A stretch of DNA of 22,314 nucleotides from a virus. Below, in pieces: positions 11,142-18,846 of this stretch (position 1 is the first letter of the stretch; each line of letters opens with the position of its first letter). The notes under the pieces were generated by a model. The model worked only from the letters and a program-made list of their open reading frames with translations. It searched no databases and was not told the origin of the DNA. The position numbers and the translations under genes are program-made. The stretch spans positions 1 through 22,314 of IMG/VR virus record IMGVR_UViG_3300025110_000145; one strand, given 5' to 3'.

Positions 11142-12392
11142 ATGACATCAAGTTATTCCGCAGATTTAAAACTAGAACTTATGGTAACTGGCGAAAACGC
11201 TGGTACATGGGGAGATAAAACAAATCAAAATTTAAGATTAATTCAACAAGCCATTAGTGGTTTTGAACAAGTAACATTATCATCAGGAGGTACGTTAGCT
11301 CTTGCTATGACTGATGGTACATTATCAAACGCAAGAAATATGGTAATCAAATTTGCTACTGCAACAATTGCAGCTAGTACAATTTGTACTGTGCCTAATT
11401 CAATTGAAAAATTTTATATTTTTGATTGTTCAGGATTAACAAATCCATCTAACTTAACAATTAAAACTGTATCAGGGACTGGATTTTCTCCAGACGCTGC
11501 AAAAATTTATGCTGCATACTCTGATGGTACAAATATAACTGAAGTATCCTTAGATACTTTAGGGGGAACTATTGGAACTGCACAAATTGCAGATGATGCG
11601 GTTACAAATGCTAAAATTGCAGACGATGCAATTAGAGCTGCTCAAATTTCAGATAACGCAGTTGTTACTGCTGGTATTTTAGATGCTAATGTTACTACTG
11701 CAAAAATTGCAGATTCTGCAGTTAGCACTGCAAAAATTGCGGATGATGCGGTTAGTGCTGCAAAACTTGCAGATACTTCAGTTAGTGCAGGTTCATATAC
11801 ACTTGCATCAATTACTGTAGATGCACAAGGAAGACTAACAGCTGCATCTACCGGTACTGCTGGAGGCGGAAATATGGTCTTAACTTTAAATAGCGACGAT
11901 GGTACAACATACCCAGGTAATTCTTTTACATCACAACCAACAACATCAAAAGTTCAAGTACTTATGGGTGGTGGTGGCTCAGGAGTTAGAACTTTTGGAC
12001 CTCCTGGTGTGGGTGGATCAGGTGGGGTAGGTGTTTATGTAACAAGTATTACTCAAGCCCTAACAGTAAATTATGCAGCTGGTACTAGTGGAAACAATGG
12101 AAGTCCAAATGCATCTGGTAATACTGGTAATGCTTCAACATTTGGTAATTTTACTGCTAATGCAGGTAATGCAGGATCAGGGTTTGGTGCGAGAGGAAAC
12201 CCAGGTACTGCTCCAGGAGCAGTTATTTCTTACCAAGTATCAGGTCCATCCTCAGGCACACAAAATTTTGATCGAACTTTCGGAGATGTAAGTCAATCGA
12301 AACATTGTAGAGGAAAAACATATAATGGTCCCAGTTCGATAAACAATGATGGTGGAAATGGTTTAATTTTGGTTTTTGAGGATATAGGGTAA
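11142..12392 (+). CDS. Tail fibre / receptor-binding protein
   Basis: This 416-residue protein begins SSYSADLKLELMVTGENAGT with WGDKTNQNLRLIQQAI, an N-terminal attachment domain shared by many marine-phage fibres. The middle (149-218) is seven decapeptide repeats of the type IADDAVTNAK. A Gly/Asn-rich C-terminal part follows (GGGGSG at 276-281, GGSGGVGV, NNGSPNASGNTGNA), resembling polyglycine-type adhesin tips as in T4 gp38-like proteins. It would bind the cell surface during adsorption. It has its own promoter and Shine-Dalgarno. The gene for an unknown protein follows after five bases and could encode an assembly helper. Confidence 0.85.
   Translation: MTSSYSADLKLELMVTGENAGTWGDKTNQNLRLIQQAISGFEQVTLSSGGTLALAMTDGTLSNARNMVIKFATATIAASTICTVPNSIEKFYIFDCSGLTNPSNLTIKTVSGTGFSPDAAKIYAAYSDGTNITEVSLDTLGGTIGTAQIADDAVTNAKIADDAIRAAQISDNAVVTAGILDANVTTAKIADSAVSTAKIADDAVSAAKLADTSVSAGSYTLASITVDAQGRLTAASTGTAGGGNMVLTLNSDDGTTYPGNSFTSQPTTSKVQVLMGGGGSGVRTFGPPGVGGSGGVGVYVTSITQALTVNYAAGTSGNNGSPNASGNTGNASTFGNFTANAGNAGSGFGARGNPGTAPGAVISYQVSGPSSGTQNFDRTFGDVSQSKHCRGKTYNGPSSINNDGGNGLILVFEDIG
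11586..11795 (+). repeat. Seven 30-base coding repeats (decapeptide IADDAV-type) in the tail fibre
   Basis: Residues 149-218 of the fibre are seven consecutive ten-residue units: IADDAVTNAK, IADDAIRAAQ, ISDNAVVTAG, ILDANVTTAK, IADSAVSTAK, IADDAVSAAK and LADTSVSAGS. Nucleotide identity between units is only partial, so the array has diverged. Such arrays commonly form fibre shafts. Confidence 0.85.
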
Positions 12393-12397
12393 TTATT

Positions 12398-12871
12398 ATG
12401 GCAAAGTTACTTTTTTCATTAAACAAAGAAATTAAAAGAATAAATTTATCTGGAATTTTATCATCCAGTGAAAGTGTTGGTTTAGAATCTGTTTATCATG
12501 TTTTAGAAATTTCAGATTCTGACTATAATAATTTTGTTTCTTACAATAAAACATTTACAGTTAATGAAGATAATTCTTTAACTTGGATTGATATTCCAGC
12601 ACCAGAAGATGAAAATGGAAATCCAAAAATTCTAAATCAAACTGAATACGAAGATCAAATTAAATGGTTTAAACAGGAAATGAATATTTATAAAGAATGT
12701 GATTGGAACGAAAGTAAAAAAGATAAAATAGAACTTTTCTTAAGTGAGTTGGATTTAATTGATGTATCAAGTATATCTTTTCCTTTTACTGGAAATATAG
12801 AAAAAGATATTTGTGATAGATGTGCAAACTCAATGCATCCTCTTTCTTTAGCTACACATATTAATACTTAA
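12398..12871 (+). CDS. Unknown protein after the tail fibre, possible fibre assembly helper
   Basis: This 157-residue protein starts five bases after the fibre stop, with only a weak ribosome-binding sequence. It begins MAKLLFSLNKEIKRINLSGI, has an acidic, proline-bearing centre (WIDIPAPEDENGNPKI), a helical stretch with several Trp and Lys (YEDQIKWFKQEMNIYKECDW) and ends DRCANSMHPLSLATHINT. I do not recognise a family. Genes immediately after fibres often encode fibre chaperones or fibre subunits, so that is the best positional guess. It also marks the upstream edge of a more AT-rich accessory cassette. Confidence 0.6.
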   Translation: MAKLLFSLNKEIKRINLSGILSSSESVGLESVYHVLEISDSDYNNFVSYNKTFTVNEDNSLTWIDIPAPEDENGNPKILNQTEYEDQIKWFKQEMNIYKECDWNESKKDKIELFLSELDLIDVSSISFPFTGNIEKDICDRCANSMHPLSLATHINT

Positions 12872-12899
12872 TTGACTTACCACTTTCAAGTGGTATAAA
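12872..12899 (+). promoter_or_regulatory. Promoter of the oxygenase cassette, probable leaderless start
   Basis: TTGACT (12872-12877) and TATAAA (12894-12899) are 16 bases apart, with TGG before the -10 (extended -10). The ATG at 12906 lies exactly where the transcript should begin, and no Shine-Dalgarno is present. The spacer is occupied by a perfect palindrome. Confidence 0.65.
12878..12895 (+). repeat. Palindrome between -35 and -10, candidate operator
   Basis: TACCACTT (12878-12885) is the exact reverse complement of AAGTGGTA (12888-12895) with a TC centre. The right arm overlaps the first two bases of the -10 hexamer. A dimeric repressor bound here would block the promoter. It could also form a small hairpin if read through from upstream. 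Confidence 0.55.
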
Positions 12900-12905
12900 A
12901 ACTCA

Positions 12906-13622
12906 ATGTTTAATGAATGTAAAATAAAATTTTACGCAGAGGAAGAATATATTAAAAATAGTCCCAATATACTTCCTATTCCAACTAAATTAAATATTCC
13001 TAGTTGGTTTAAAAAATTAGACCATAAAATAGATCAAAAAACAATAAAAGGTTGTATGCCTTTTTTAGATGCTATTACTTCTGGCTATATATTAAAGGTT
13101 CCAACTGATATGGAATTAGCAGTCAAACATAAAGATGATAAAATTCATCTTAATTTGAATATTGCAAGTAAGGATCATATTACTAATAGTCCAGAAAAAA
13201 TAGATTCAACTTTTCATGATAAAAATCAATTAGAGGGTTCTCCAATGATAGAGAAAAATAACGGAATGCCTTTTTTAAAAATTATGAATCCTTGGACTAT
13301 AAGAACACCAAAAGGTTATTCTTGTTTATTCTTGAATGTTTTAAATAATAATCAAAATAATTTTGAAATTATTTCTGGAATTGTTGATACTGATATTTAC
13401 AGAAATAAAATTAATTTTCCTATTGTTTTTAAAAAACACACTAAAGAAAATTCTTACTCTATCAAAGCAGGCACACCTTATGTTCAAGTAATTCCTTTCA
13501 AAAGAGACCATTGGAAAATGGAAGTCAAAAAAGATAGTAAACCAAATATTGGAATTGGTTTTTGGACTTCCTTTTTACATAGTTATAAAACAAAAGTATG
13601 GAAAAAGAAAAAATGGACATAA
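12906..13622 (+). CDS. Conserved hypothetical protein beside 2OG oxygenases (possibly DUF6065-like)
   Basis: This 238-residue protein starts at an ATG without a ribosome-binding site, at the expected transcription start. It has IPSWFKKLDHK, TIKGCMPFLDAITSGYILKV, then a central part with NGMPFLKIMNPWTIRTPKGY followed by SCLFLNVLNN, and TPYVQVIPFKRDHWKMEV near the end. The order PSWFK, GC-PFLDA-T-GY and NPW-I-TP-GYS is a conserved pattern I remember from marine phages, possibly the family listed as DUF6065, but I am not sure of the number. No known catalytic residues. It overlaps the next oxygenase, suggesting a joint role. Confidence 0.7.
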   Translation: MFNECKIKFYAEEEYIKNSPNILPIPTKLNIPSWFKKLDHKIDQKTIKGCMPFLDAITSGYILKVPTDMELAVKHKDDKIHLNLNIASKDHITNSPEKIDSTFHDKNQLEGSPMIEKNNGMPFLKIMNPWTIRTPKGYSCLFLNVLNNNQNNFEIISGIVDTDIYRNKINFPIVFKKHTKENSYSIKAGTPYVQVIPFKRDHWKMEVKKDSKPNIGIGFWTSFLHSYKTKVWKKKKWT

Positions 13623-14188
13623 AAGACTTTATACACATTGTACATCCAACTCTAGCACCAAGAACAATTGGCAATTTGATTCAGTTTGCAAATAAATTAG
13701 AATTTGAAGCTCAAGGAATTATAACAGAAGAAAATAAAGAAAAATCTATAATTAATACCACACATAGAAAAGTAAAAGGATCATGTCTAAGTAAGGATAA
13801 AAGTTTTACAGAAAATCATTGGTTCAATTTAATTTCTAAATTAATCTTTACTTCAATTAAAAATTTTGAAAATAAATTTTATACAAAATTTTCAGCTTCT
13901 CAAATAAACGAAATATCTATACTTAAATATGGAGCTGGAGATTTTTACAAAACACATACAGATTACAATATTAATTTTCCGAGATTACTAAGCGTTATTA
14001 TTTTTTTAAATAATGATTATAAGGGTGGAAGTCTAACTTTCCATTGTCCAAAAACTAATGAAATTATAAAAGAAGTAAAACCAGAAGTGGGAAAATTAGT
14101 ATTATGGCCTTCTAATTTTATGTACCCACATACTGCTCAAAAAGTAACTGAAGGAACAAGGTTTGTAATAGTATCATGGATAAGCTAG
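13598..14188 (+). CDS. 2OG-Fe(II) oxygenase, prolyl-4-hydroxylase type
   Basis: This 196-residue protein shows the complete motif set: LKYGAGDFYKTHTDYN with iron ligands H120 and D122, RLLSVIIFLNNDYKGGSLTF for the core strands, GKLVLWPSNFMYPHTAQKV with distal ligand H178, and R188 in TRFVIVSW for 2-oxoglutarate. This is typical of prolyl-4-hydroxylase-like (PKHD/PiuC-like) dioxygenases. The substrate is unknown: candidates are fibre proteins or host factors. The ATG at 13598 overlaps the preceding gene by 25 bases; a second ATG at 13613 (residue 6) is an equally good start. It overlaps the next oxygenase gene by 13 bases. Confidence 0.88.
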   Translation: MEKEKMDIKDFIHIVHPTLAPRTIGNLIQFANKLEFEAQGIITEENKEKSIINTTHRKVKGSCLSKDKSFTENHWFNLISKLIFTSIKNFENKFYTKFSASQINEISILKYGAGDFYKTHTDYNINFPRLLSVIIFLNNDYKGGSLTFHCPKTNEIIKEVKPEVGKLVLWPSNFMYPHTAQKVTEGTRFVIVSWIS

Positions 14189-14712
14189 GTAGAGCAAAAT
14201 ATAAGGTAGTCAAAAATTTTTTATCTCAAGATGAAATAAATTTGTGTGCAGAATATTTAAAAAGTAAACAAAGAAAATGTTATGACTTTGCTGCAGATAA
14301 CATTAATTATGACTCTGGTGTTTATAAAGATTTTTTATTAGATTCTATTTTAAAAATTAAAAAAAATAAAGTTGAAGAAGAGGTTGGTTTAAGATTAAAC
14401 CATACTTATTCTTTTTGGAGATGTTATACTTATAAGTCTACATTAGATAGCCACAAAGATAGGCCTTCTTGTGAATATAGTGTAACAATTTTTGTTGATG
14501 CAGATAAACCTGACTGGCCTATTTATATGGAGGGAAAACCTGTATCTTTGAAGCCAGGTGATGCTGTATTTTATAAGGGGTGTGAATTACAACATTGGAG
14601 AGAACCATATGAGGGAGACTATCATTTTCAATTTTTTTTACACTATGTTAACAAAGATGGTCCTTTTGCAGACTACAAAAATGATAAAATCAACGATAAG
14701 CAAGAACTTTAA
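14176..14712 (+). CDS. 2OG-Fe(II) oxygenase-like protein, second of the cassette
   Basis: This 178-residue protein has FWRCYTYKSTLDSHKDRPSC, giving the HxD pair H93-D95, then YSVTIFVDADKPDWPIYMEG, LKPGDAVFYKGCELQHW with distal H140, and a C-terminal DYHFQFFLHYVN. The usual 2-oxoglutarate-binding arginine is not in the standard place; R142 in WREPY or Q152 may serve. This variant lineage is seen in marine phages. It has little similarity to the other two oxygenases here beyond the motif. It is translated by coupling with the preceding gene. The cassette ends before the promoter at 14708. Confidence 0.75.
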   Translation: MDKLGRAKYKVVKNFLSQDEINLCAEYLKSKQRKCYDFAADNINYDSGVYKDFLLDSILKIKKNKVEEEVGLRLNHTYSFWRCYTYKSTLDSHKDRPSCEYSVTIFVDADKPDWPIYMEGKPVSLKPGDAVFYKGCELQHWREPYEGDYHFQFFLHYVNKDGPFADYKNDKINDKQEL

Positions 14713-14736
14713 GAAGTATAATTAAAATGGTATAAT
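14708..14736 (+). promoter_or_regulatory. Extended -10 promoter, probable leaderless start of the tail nozzle gene
   Basis: TGG precedes a perfect TATAAT (14731-14736); the -35 is poor (TTTAAG at 14708-14713, 17-base spacing). Five bases separate the hexamer from the ATG at 14742, and no Shine-Dalgarno is present. A second TATAAT occurs at 14717-14722. Confidence 0.6.
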
Positions 14737-14741
14737 ATGAC

Positions 14742-16892
14742 ATGCCTTTAACAAACGTACAAATACAACCTGGGTTTAATAAACAAGTAACACAAACTGG
14801 TGCAGAGGGTCAGTGGACTGATGGTGATTTTGTTAGATTTAGATATGGTCTACCAGAAAAAATAGGTGGATGGGCAGAAATTTTAGATAACACAATTGTT
14901 GGTGCAGCAAGAGAACAATTTATATGGGCAGATTTAGATGGAAGAAAATATGGAGCTATAGGAACAAACAAAGTTTTAATTATTTATTATGAAGGAGCTT
15001 TTTATGATATTACTCCTTTAGACACAGCATTGACTGGATGTACTTTTGATACTGTAAACACGTCTGCTACAGTTACAGTTAATAAAGCTGCACATTCTTT
15101 AGAACCAGGAGATTTATTTACTTTTACATCGGTAACTCCTCCAAGTGGAGCTGGTTACACAACAGCAGATTTTGAGACAAACACTTTTCAAGTAATCACA
15201 GTTCCTGATAGTGACGAATTTACAATTACTATGGCTTCTGCAGCAGGTACAACTGTTAATGGTAGTGGATCAGCTACTATAAACCCTTATGTAAAACCTG
15301 GAAATTTAAGTTCAACTTTTGGATTTGGATGGGGCACTGCTTTATGGGGTGGAGGTCAACAAGTATTTGGAACTCTTAATGGTGCCTTATTAGATGACAC
15401 TGCAGGAACAGGTGGGTCTGGAACTTCTATTACTTTAGCTTCAACAAGTGGTTTTCCAACATCAGGTACTATTAAAGTAGGGGCTGAATTTATTTCTTAT
15501 ACGGGTATTTCAACAAATGATTTAACTGGAATAACGAGAGCAGTGGCGGGTACTAGATCTGCTCATGCTGATGGATCAGGTGTAGAATTTTTTACTGGGT
15601 GGGGAGAATCTTCTTTATCACAAACTCTAAGTGTTGATCCAGCTTCATGGTCACTAGATAATTTTGGAGAACAATTAATAGCAACTATTAAAAATGGAAA
15701 ATCATTTTCTTGGAATCCTATTAATTCAAATCCTAATGCACTTACTACTAGAGCTATCATAATTTCAAATGCACCAACACAATCTGTAATGTCTTTAGTT
15801 TCTGATAGAGACAGACACCTATTTATGCTTGGAACTGAAACTACAATTGGAAGTCCAGGAACGCAAGATAAAATGTTTATAAGATTTTCTGATCAGGAAG
15901 ATATTACAGACTATACCCCAACTTCAGTTAACACTGCAGGATTTTTTAGACTTGATTCTGGTACAAAAATTGTTGGAGCAATAAAAGGTAAAGATTATAC
16001 TTTTGTATTAACTGATAATGCTGCATATGTAATTCAGTTTGTGGGACCTCCGTTTACATTTTCTGTAAGACAAGTTGGTTCTAATTGTGGATGTATTGGT
16101 CAACATGCAATGAAGTATGTTAATGGAGCTGTGTACTGGATGGGAGAATCAGGTGGCTTTTTTGTTTATGATGGTACTGTTAAAGCTTTACCATGTTTAG
16201 TAGAGGATTTTGTTTTTACAACTAAAGGATCTAATTTAGGAGTTAATTATGGAGATGGTGAATCAGTCTATGCTGGTCTTAATCATCTTTATGAAGAAAT
16301 AACTTGGTTCTATCCAAAAAATGGTAGTTCATTGGTTGACAGATGTGTAACATATAATTATCAAAATGGTACGTGGACAACTGGATCATTAGCTAGAACA
16401 ACTTGGGCTGATGCTAATTTATATGATGTGCCCTATGCTACAGAATTTAGTTCAACTAGTGTTCCAACTTTTCCAACGATTCAAGGTATTACAAATATAA
16501 ATGGTGCAACTACTTATTACGCACATGAAACAGGAGTTAATCAAGTAGACTCTGAAGGTAATAAAACTGCAATTCCAGCTTTTATACAATCTGGGGATTT
16601 TGATTTAAGTCAGGGAGGAGATGGTCAATTTTTTATGAGCATGAGAAGATTTATTCCTGATTTTAAGTTACTTACAGGTAATTGTCAGATCACTATAAAT
16701 TTAAGAAGATTTCCTTCTGATACTGCAAGCTCCTCGCCTCTCGGACCTTTTACTATATCAAGTTCTACAGAAAAAGTTGATACTAGAGCACGATCAAGAT
16801 TTGCAAGTTTAAAAGTAGAAAATACTTCAACAGATCAAAATTGGCGTTATGGCACGTTTAGAGCAGACGTTCAACCAGATGGAATGAGATAA
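14742..16892 (+). CDS. P22 gp10-like tail nozzle / DNA stabilisation protein
   Basis: This 716-residue protein begins MPLTNVQIQPGFNKQVTQTG, followed by WTDGDFVRFRYGLPEKIGGW, the signature of phage stabilisation (P22 gp10-like) proteins, which form the tail nozzle and keep packaged DNA in. The rest has beta-propeller-like segments (SLVSDRDRHLFMLG, KDYTFVLTDNAAYVIQF, AMKYVNGAVYWMGESGGFFV). Two inserted modules are visible: residues about 95-182, resembling the FCCH-like beta module (HSLEPGDLFTFTS...NTFQVITV), and about 228-285, the same SGTIKVGAEFISYTG module as in the gp4-like protein. A GWGTALWGGG segment (196-205) recalls the Trp-Gly segments of the repeat protein at 10121. P22 gp10 is about 470 residues; the insertions help explain the extra length. 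Confidence 0.88.
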   Translation: MPLTNVQIQPGFNKQVTQTGAEGQWTDGDFVRFRYGLPEKIGGWAEILDNTIVGAAREQFIWADLDGRKYGAIGTNKVLIIYYEGAFYDITPLDTALTGCTFDTVNTSATVTVNKAAHSLEPGDLFTFTSVTPPSGAGYTTADFETNTFQVITVPDSDEFTITMASAAGTTVNGSGSATINPYVKPGNLSSTFGFGWGTALWGGGQQVFGTLNGALLDDTAGTGGSGTSITLASTSGFPTSGTIKVGAEFISYTGISTNDLTGITRAVAGTRSAHADGSGVEFFTGWGESSLSQTLSVDPASWSLDNFGEQLIATIKNGKSFSWNPINSNPNALTTRAIIISNAPTQSVMSLVSDRDRHLFMLGTETTIGSPGTQDKMFIRFSDQEDITDYTPTSVNTAGFFRLDSGTKIVGAIKGKDYTFVLTDNAAYVIQFVGPPFTFSVRQVGSNCGCIGQHAMKYVNGAVYWMGESGGFFVYDGTVKALPCLVEDFVFTTKGSNLGVNYGDGESVYAGLNHLYEEITWFYPKNGSSLVDRCVTYNYQNGTWTTGSLARTTWADANLYDVPYATEFSSTSVPTFPTIQGITNINGATTYYAHETGVNQVDSEGNKTAIPAFIQSGDFDLSQGGDGQFFMSMRRFIPDFKLLTGNCQITINLRRFPSDTASSSPLGPFTISSSTEKVDTRARSRFASLKVENTSTDQNWRYGTFRADVQPDGMR

Positions 16893-17056
16893 TGGCTAGA
16901 GTAGATATTGTAATTCCAGAACCATCACCTCTTTATACTGAAGAAAATCAAAGACAGATAAATCAGTCTTTACGAACTATGCAAGATAAGTTAAACACTT
17001 CATATCAACAAGAATTAAAAAATGAACAAGATACTTTTACCTGGTTTATATCATGA
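16892..17056 (+). CDS. 54-residue conserved protein after the nozzle gene
   Basis: The ATG at 16892 overlaps the nozzle stop (TAATG), and its TGA overlaps the next ATG. The protein reads MARVDIVIPEPSPLYTEENQ, then RQINQSLRTMQDKLNTSYQQ and ELKNEQDTFTWFIS. The N-terminal proline-rich strand and C-terminal amphipathic helix recur in small proteins after gp10-like genes of marine phages, as I recall. It may be a tail assembly or trimerising component. Function unproven. Confidence 0.7.
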   Translation: MARVDIVIPEPSPLYTEENQRQINQSLRTMQDKLNTSYQQELKNEQDTFTWFIS

Positions 17057-17394
17057 CAATTAGATACAAAAATGAAGGTATTAATTTAACAACTACTGGA
17101 ACAACTAGTGTTTTTACAGCCCCTAGTGATGCAACAATTTTAATAAAACAAATACAAATTAACAATGGTTCAACTGGAGCAGTAAGTTTAAGTGTGCAAG
17201 TTACAGACACTTCTGCAACTGCAACTTTTAGAATATTTAATGAACAAATAGCAGCAACAACAACAATAGATATTATAAATCATACTTTAGTTTTAGAGGC
17301 AGGAGATGTGCTAAAAATGACTGCAGGTACAGCCGATGAAATTCAAGGTATTGTATCTTATGCATTATTAGATAGATCACAGGAAAATGGCTAG
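17053..17394 (+). CDS. Small beta-rich virion-type protein
   Basis: This 113-residue protein is rich in Thr, Ala and Ile with alternating hydrophobic positions (TTTGTTSVFTAPSDATILIK, QIQINNGSTGAVSLSVQV, HTLVLEAGDVLKMTAG). The final part, LVLEAGDVLKMTAGTADEIQ followed by GIVSYALLDR, is typical of small beta-sandwich proteins that I recall next to tail genes in marine phages. A virion or tail-tip role is probable. Overlaps the upstream gene by four and the downstream by eight bases. Confidence 0.7.
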   Translation: MTIRYKNEGINLTTTGTTSVFTAPSDATILIKQIQINNGSTGAVSLSVQVTDTSATATFRIFNEQIAATTTIDIINHTLVLEAGDVLKMTAGTADEIQGIVSYALLDRSQENG

Positions 17395-17521
17395 ACAAAA
17401 ATTTGTACACTTCGTACCAAGGCCAAAACCTCGTAAGCGTCCAGGCCGTCATTGTAAGAGTCCTAATAAAAAAAAGAAGTTGCAAAATAATAAAAAATAT
17501 AATAGACAAGGCAGACCATGA
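17387..17521 (+). CDS. 44-residue Arg/Lys-rich protein
   Basis: The ATG at 17387 lies inside the end of the previous gene and the stop overlaps the next ATG (ATGA). It reads MARQKFVHFVPRPKPRKRPG, then RHCKSPNKKKKLQNNKKYNR and QGRP. The PRPK-RKRPGRH-KS-NK and KYNRQGR elements form a conserved pattern in many marine phages. Overall it is highly basic, so DNA or RNA binding is likely. The 5' half of the gene is noticeably GC-rich. Confidence 0.75.
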   Translation: MARQKFVHFVPRPKPRKRPGRHCKSPNKKKKLQNNKKYNRQGRP

Positions 17522-17724
17522 AATTAATTGCTGTAAATGATGATTACATACGAATTGATTTTACACCTGAAGAAGTAAAAATTATTCAAGAAAAAACTGC
17601 ATTAGAATTAGATATGAATAAAACAGAGGAATTGATTAATATTTTATTTAATACGCTTAAAGCTTTAGGTAGAGCAAATGCAAAAATAAAAGATAAAAAA
17701 AAAGAAAAAAAAGATGACAAATAA
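17518..17724 (+). CDS. Small helical hypothetical protein
   Basis: This 68-residue protein reads MKLIAVNDDYIRIDFTPEEV, followed by helical sequence (KIIQEKTALELDMNKTEELI) and a Lys-rich tail (IKDKKKEKKDDK). It overlaps both neighbours by 4 and 11 bases. No family is recognised. The tail is low complexity; the body could be a small helix-turn-helix or coiled bundle. Confidence 0.6.
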   Translation: MKLIAVNDDYIRIDFTPEEVKIIQEKTALELDMNKTEELINILFNTLKALGRANAKIKDKKKEKKDDK

Positions 17725-17914
17725 TTTACCCAAAATACCTGCGGAAGCAAAAGAAATTATTAAACACAAAAGAACTGGTAAAGTTTATAAAACAAAAGAA
17801 GAATTCGATGCTGAAGTTAAAGATCCTAATATTGATACAACTCAAGATGATTTTAGGCAAGACCTTGAAATAAAAGTTACAAGAGTATCAATGGATGCTT
17901 TAACAAAAAAATAA
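17714..17914 (+). CDS. Small conserved protein
   Basis: This 66-residue protein contains KHKRTGKVYKTKEEFDAEVK then DPNIDTTQDDFRQDLEIKV and VSMDALTKK. The order GKVY-(T/S)KEE-DA-V-DP-(T/I)DT, followed by -D- and a short hydrophobic strand, is a recurring pattern in small marine-phage proteins. Function unknown. It starts within the previous gene and its stop overlaps the glycosyltransferase start by one base. Confidence 0.65.
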   Translation: MTNNLPKIPAEAKEIIKHKRTGKVYKTKEEFDAEVKDPNIDTTQDDFRQDLEIKVTRVSMDALTKK

Positions 17915-18846
17915 TGAAACCTAGAGGTGCTACCGAATTACAAATGGAAATGCTTAATAAGTATGTTCCAAAAGAATTATTAGATCAAGTTCAAATTTGT
18001 ACATCTATTCCAGGAAAAGTGCCAATCGATCCAAATAAAGTAAATATACTATGGCAAAAAAATTCTTATGATCAACCTAATTTACATGAATTCTTTGCAA
18101 ACAAATCAAGACACAATGAATATGATTGGTATGTTTTTAATAGTCATTGGAACTATGAAAAGTTTAGACTTTTCTTTGATATACCTCAAAGTAAATCTAT
18201 CGTAATTAAAAATGGTATAGAAGATTTTCCAATAAGAAAAATATATAAAAAAGGAACTCCTATAAAACTTGTACACCATTGTACTCCTTGGAGAGGTTTA
18301 AATGTTTTACTTAGAGCAATGCAAGAAATAAAAGATTCTAATATAGTTTTAGATGTCTACTCTTCTTGTAAAATTTATGGTTCAGAATTTGCAGAAAAAA
18401 ATGAAAAAGATTTTTTACCTTTGTATGAACAAGCCAAAAGTTTACCTAATGTAAATTATATAGGTTATAAACCTAATGAATATATTAGAGAGATGATGCC
18501 TAATTATGATATGTTCGTATATCCATCTATATTTGAAGAAACTTCTTGTGCTTCAGCTTTAGAGGCTCTAGCATCTGGTGTACATGTAATTACAAATAAT
18601 TTTGGAGCTTTGTTCGAGACATGCTCTGAATGGCCTACTTACATCAACTATAGTAGTGATTACGAACAAATGGCTATTGATACTGCAAATGCAATACAAC
18701 ATGCTGCATCTTATTTACATGAAGATTATATTCAAGAACATCTTGAAGAACAGCAGAAATTCTATAAAAGATTTTATAACTGGAATAAAAAAGGAGAAGA
18801 ATGGACAAGTTTTTTAAAAGGAGTTTTACATGAACGAAAAAAATGA
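17914..18846 (+). CDS. GT-B glycosyltransferase (family 4 type)
   Basis: This 310-residue protein has the features of GT-B enzymes: the inter-domain segment SIVIKNGIEDFP (95-106), LVHHCTPWRGLNVLLRAM (119-136) with the conserved Arg-Gly, NVNYIGYKPNEYIREMM, and YPSIFEETSCASALEALASG (203-222) carrying the E-x7-E nucleotide-sugar motif (E209, E217). The N-terminal half is shorter than in most GT4 enzymes. It would transfer a sugar from a nucleotide donor. The target may be a virion protein, host surface glycan or modified DNA base. It overlaps the next glycosyltransferase by 17 bases. Confidence 0.85.
   Translation: MKPRGATELQMEMLNKYVPKELLDQVQICTSIPGKVPIDPNKVNILWQKNSYDQPNLHEFFANKSRHNEYDWYVFNSHWNYEKFRLFFDIPQSKSIVIKNGIEDFPIRKIYKKGTPIKLVHHCTPWRGLNVLLRAMQEIKDSNIVLDVYSSCKIYGSEFAEKNEKDFLPLYEQAKSLPNVNYIGYKPNEYIREMMPNYDMFVYPSIFEETSCASALEALASGVHVITNNFGALFETCSEWPTYINYSSDYEQMAIDTANAIQHAASYLHEDYIQEHLEEQQKFYKRFYNWNKKGEEWTSFLKGVLHERKK

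Noticed and set aside
12073-12291. Overlapping + strand ORF inside the tail fibre gene
   Set aside because: Met/Leu/Gln-rich shadow frame of the Gly/Asn-rich fibre tip, with no ribosome-binding site.
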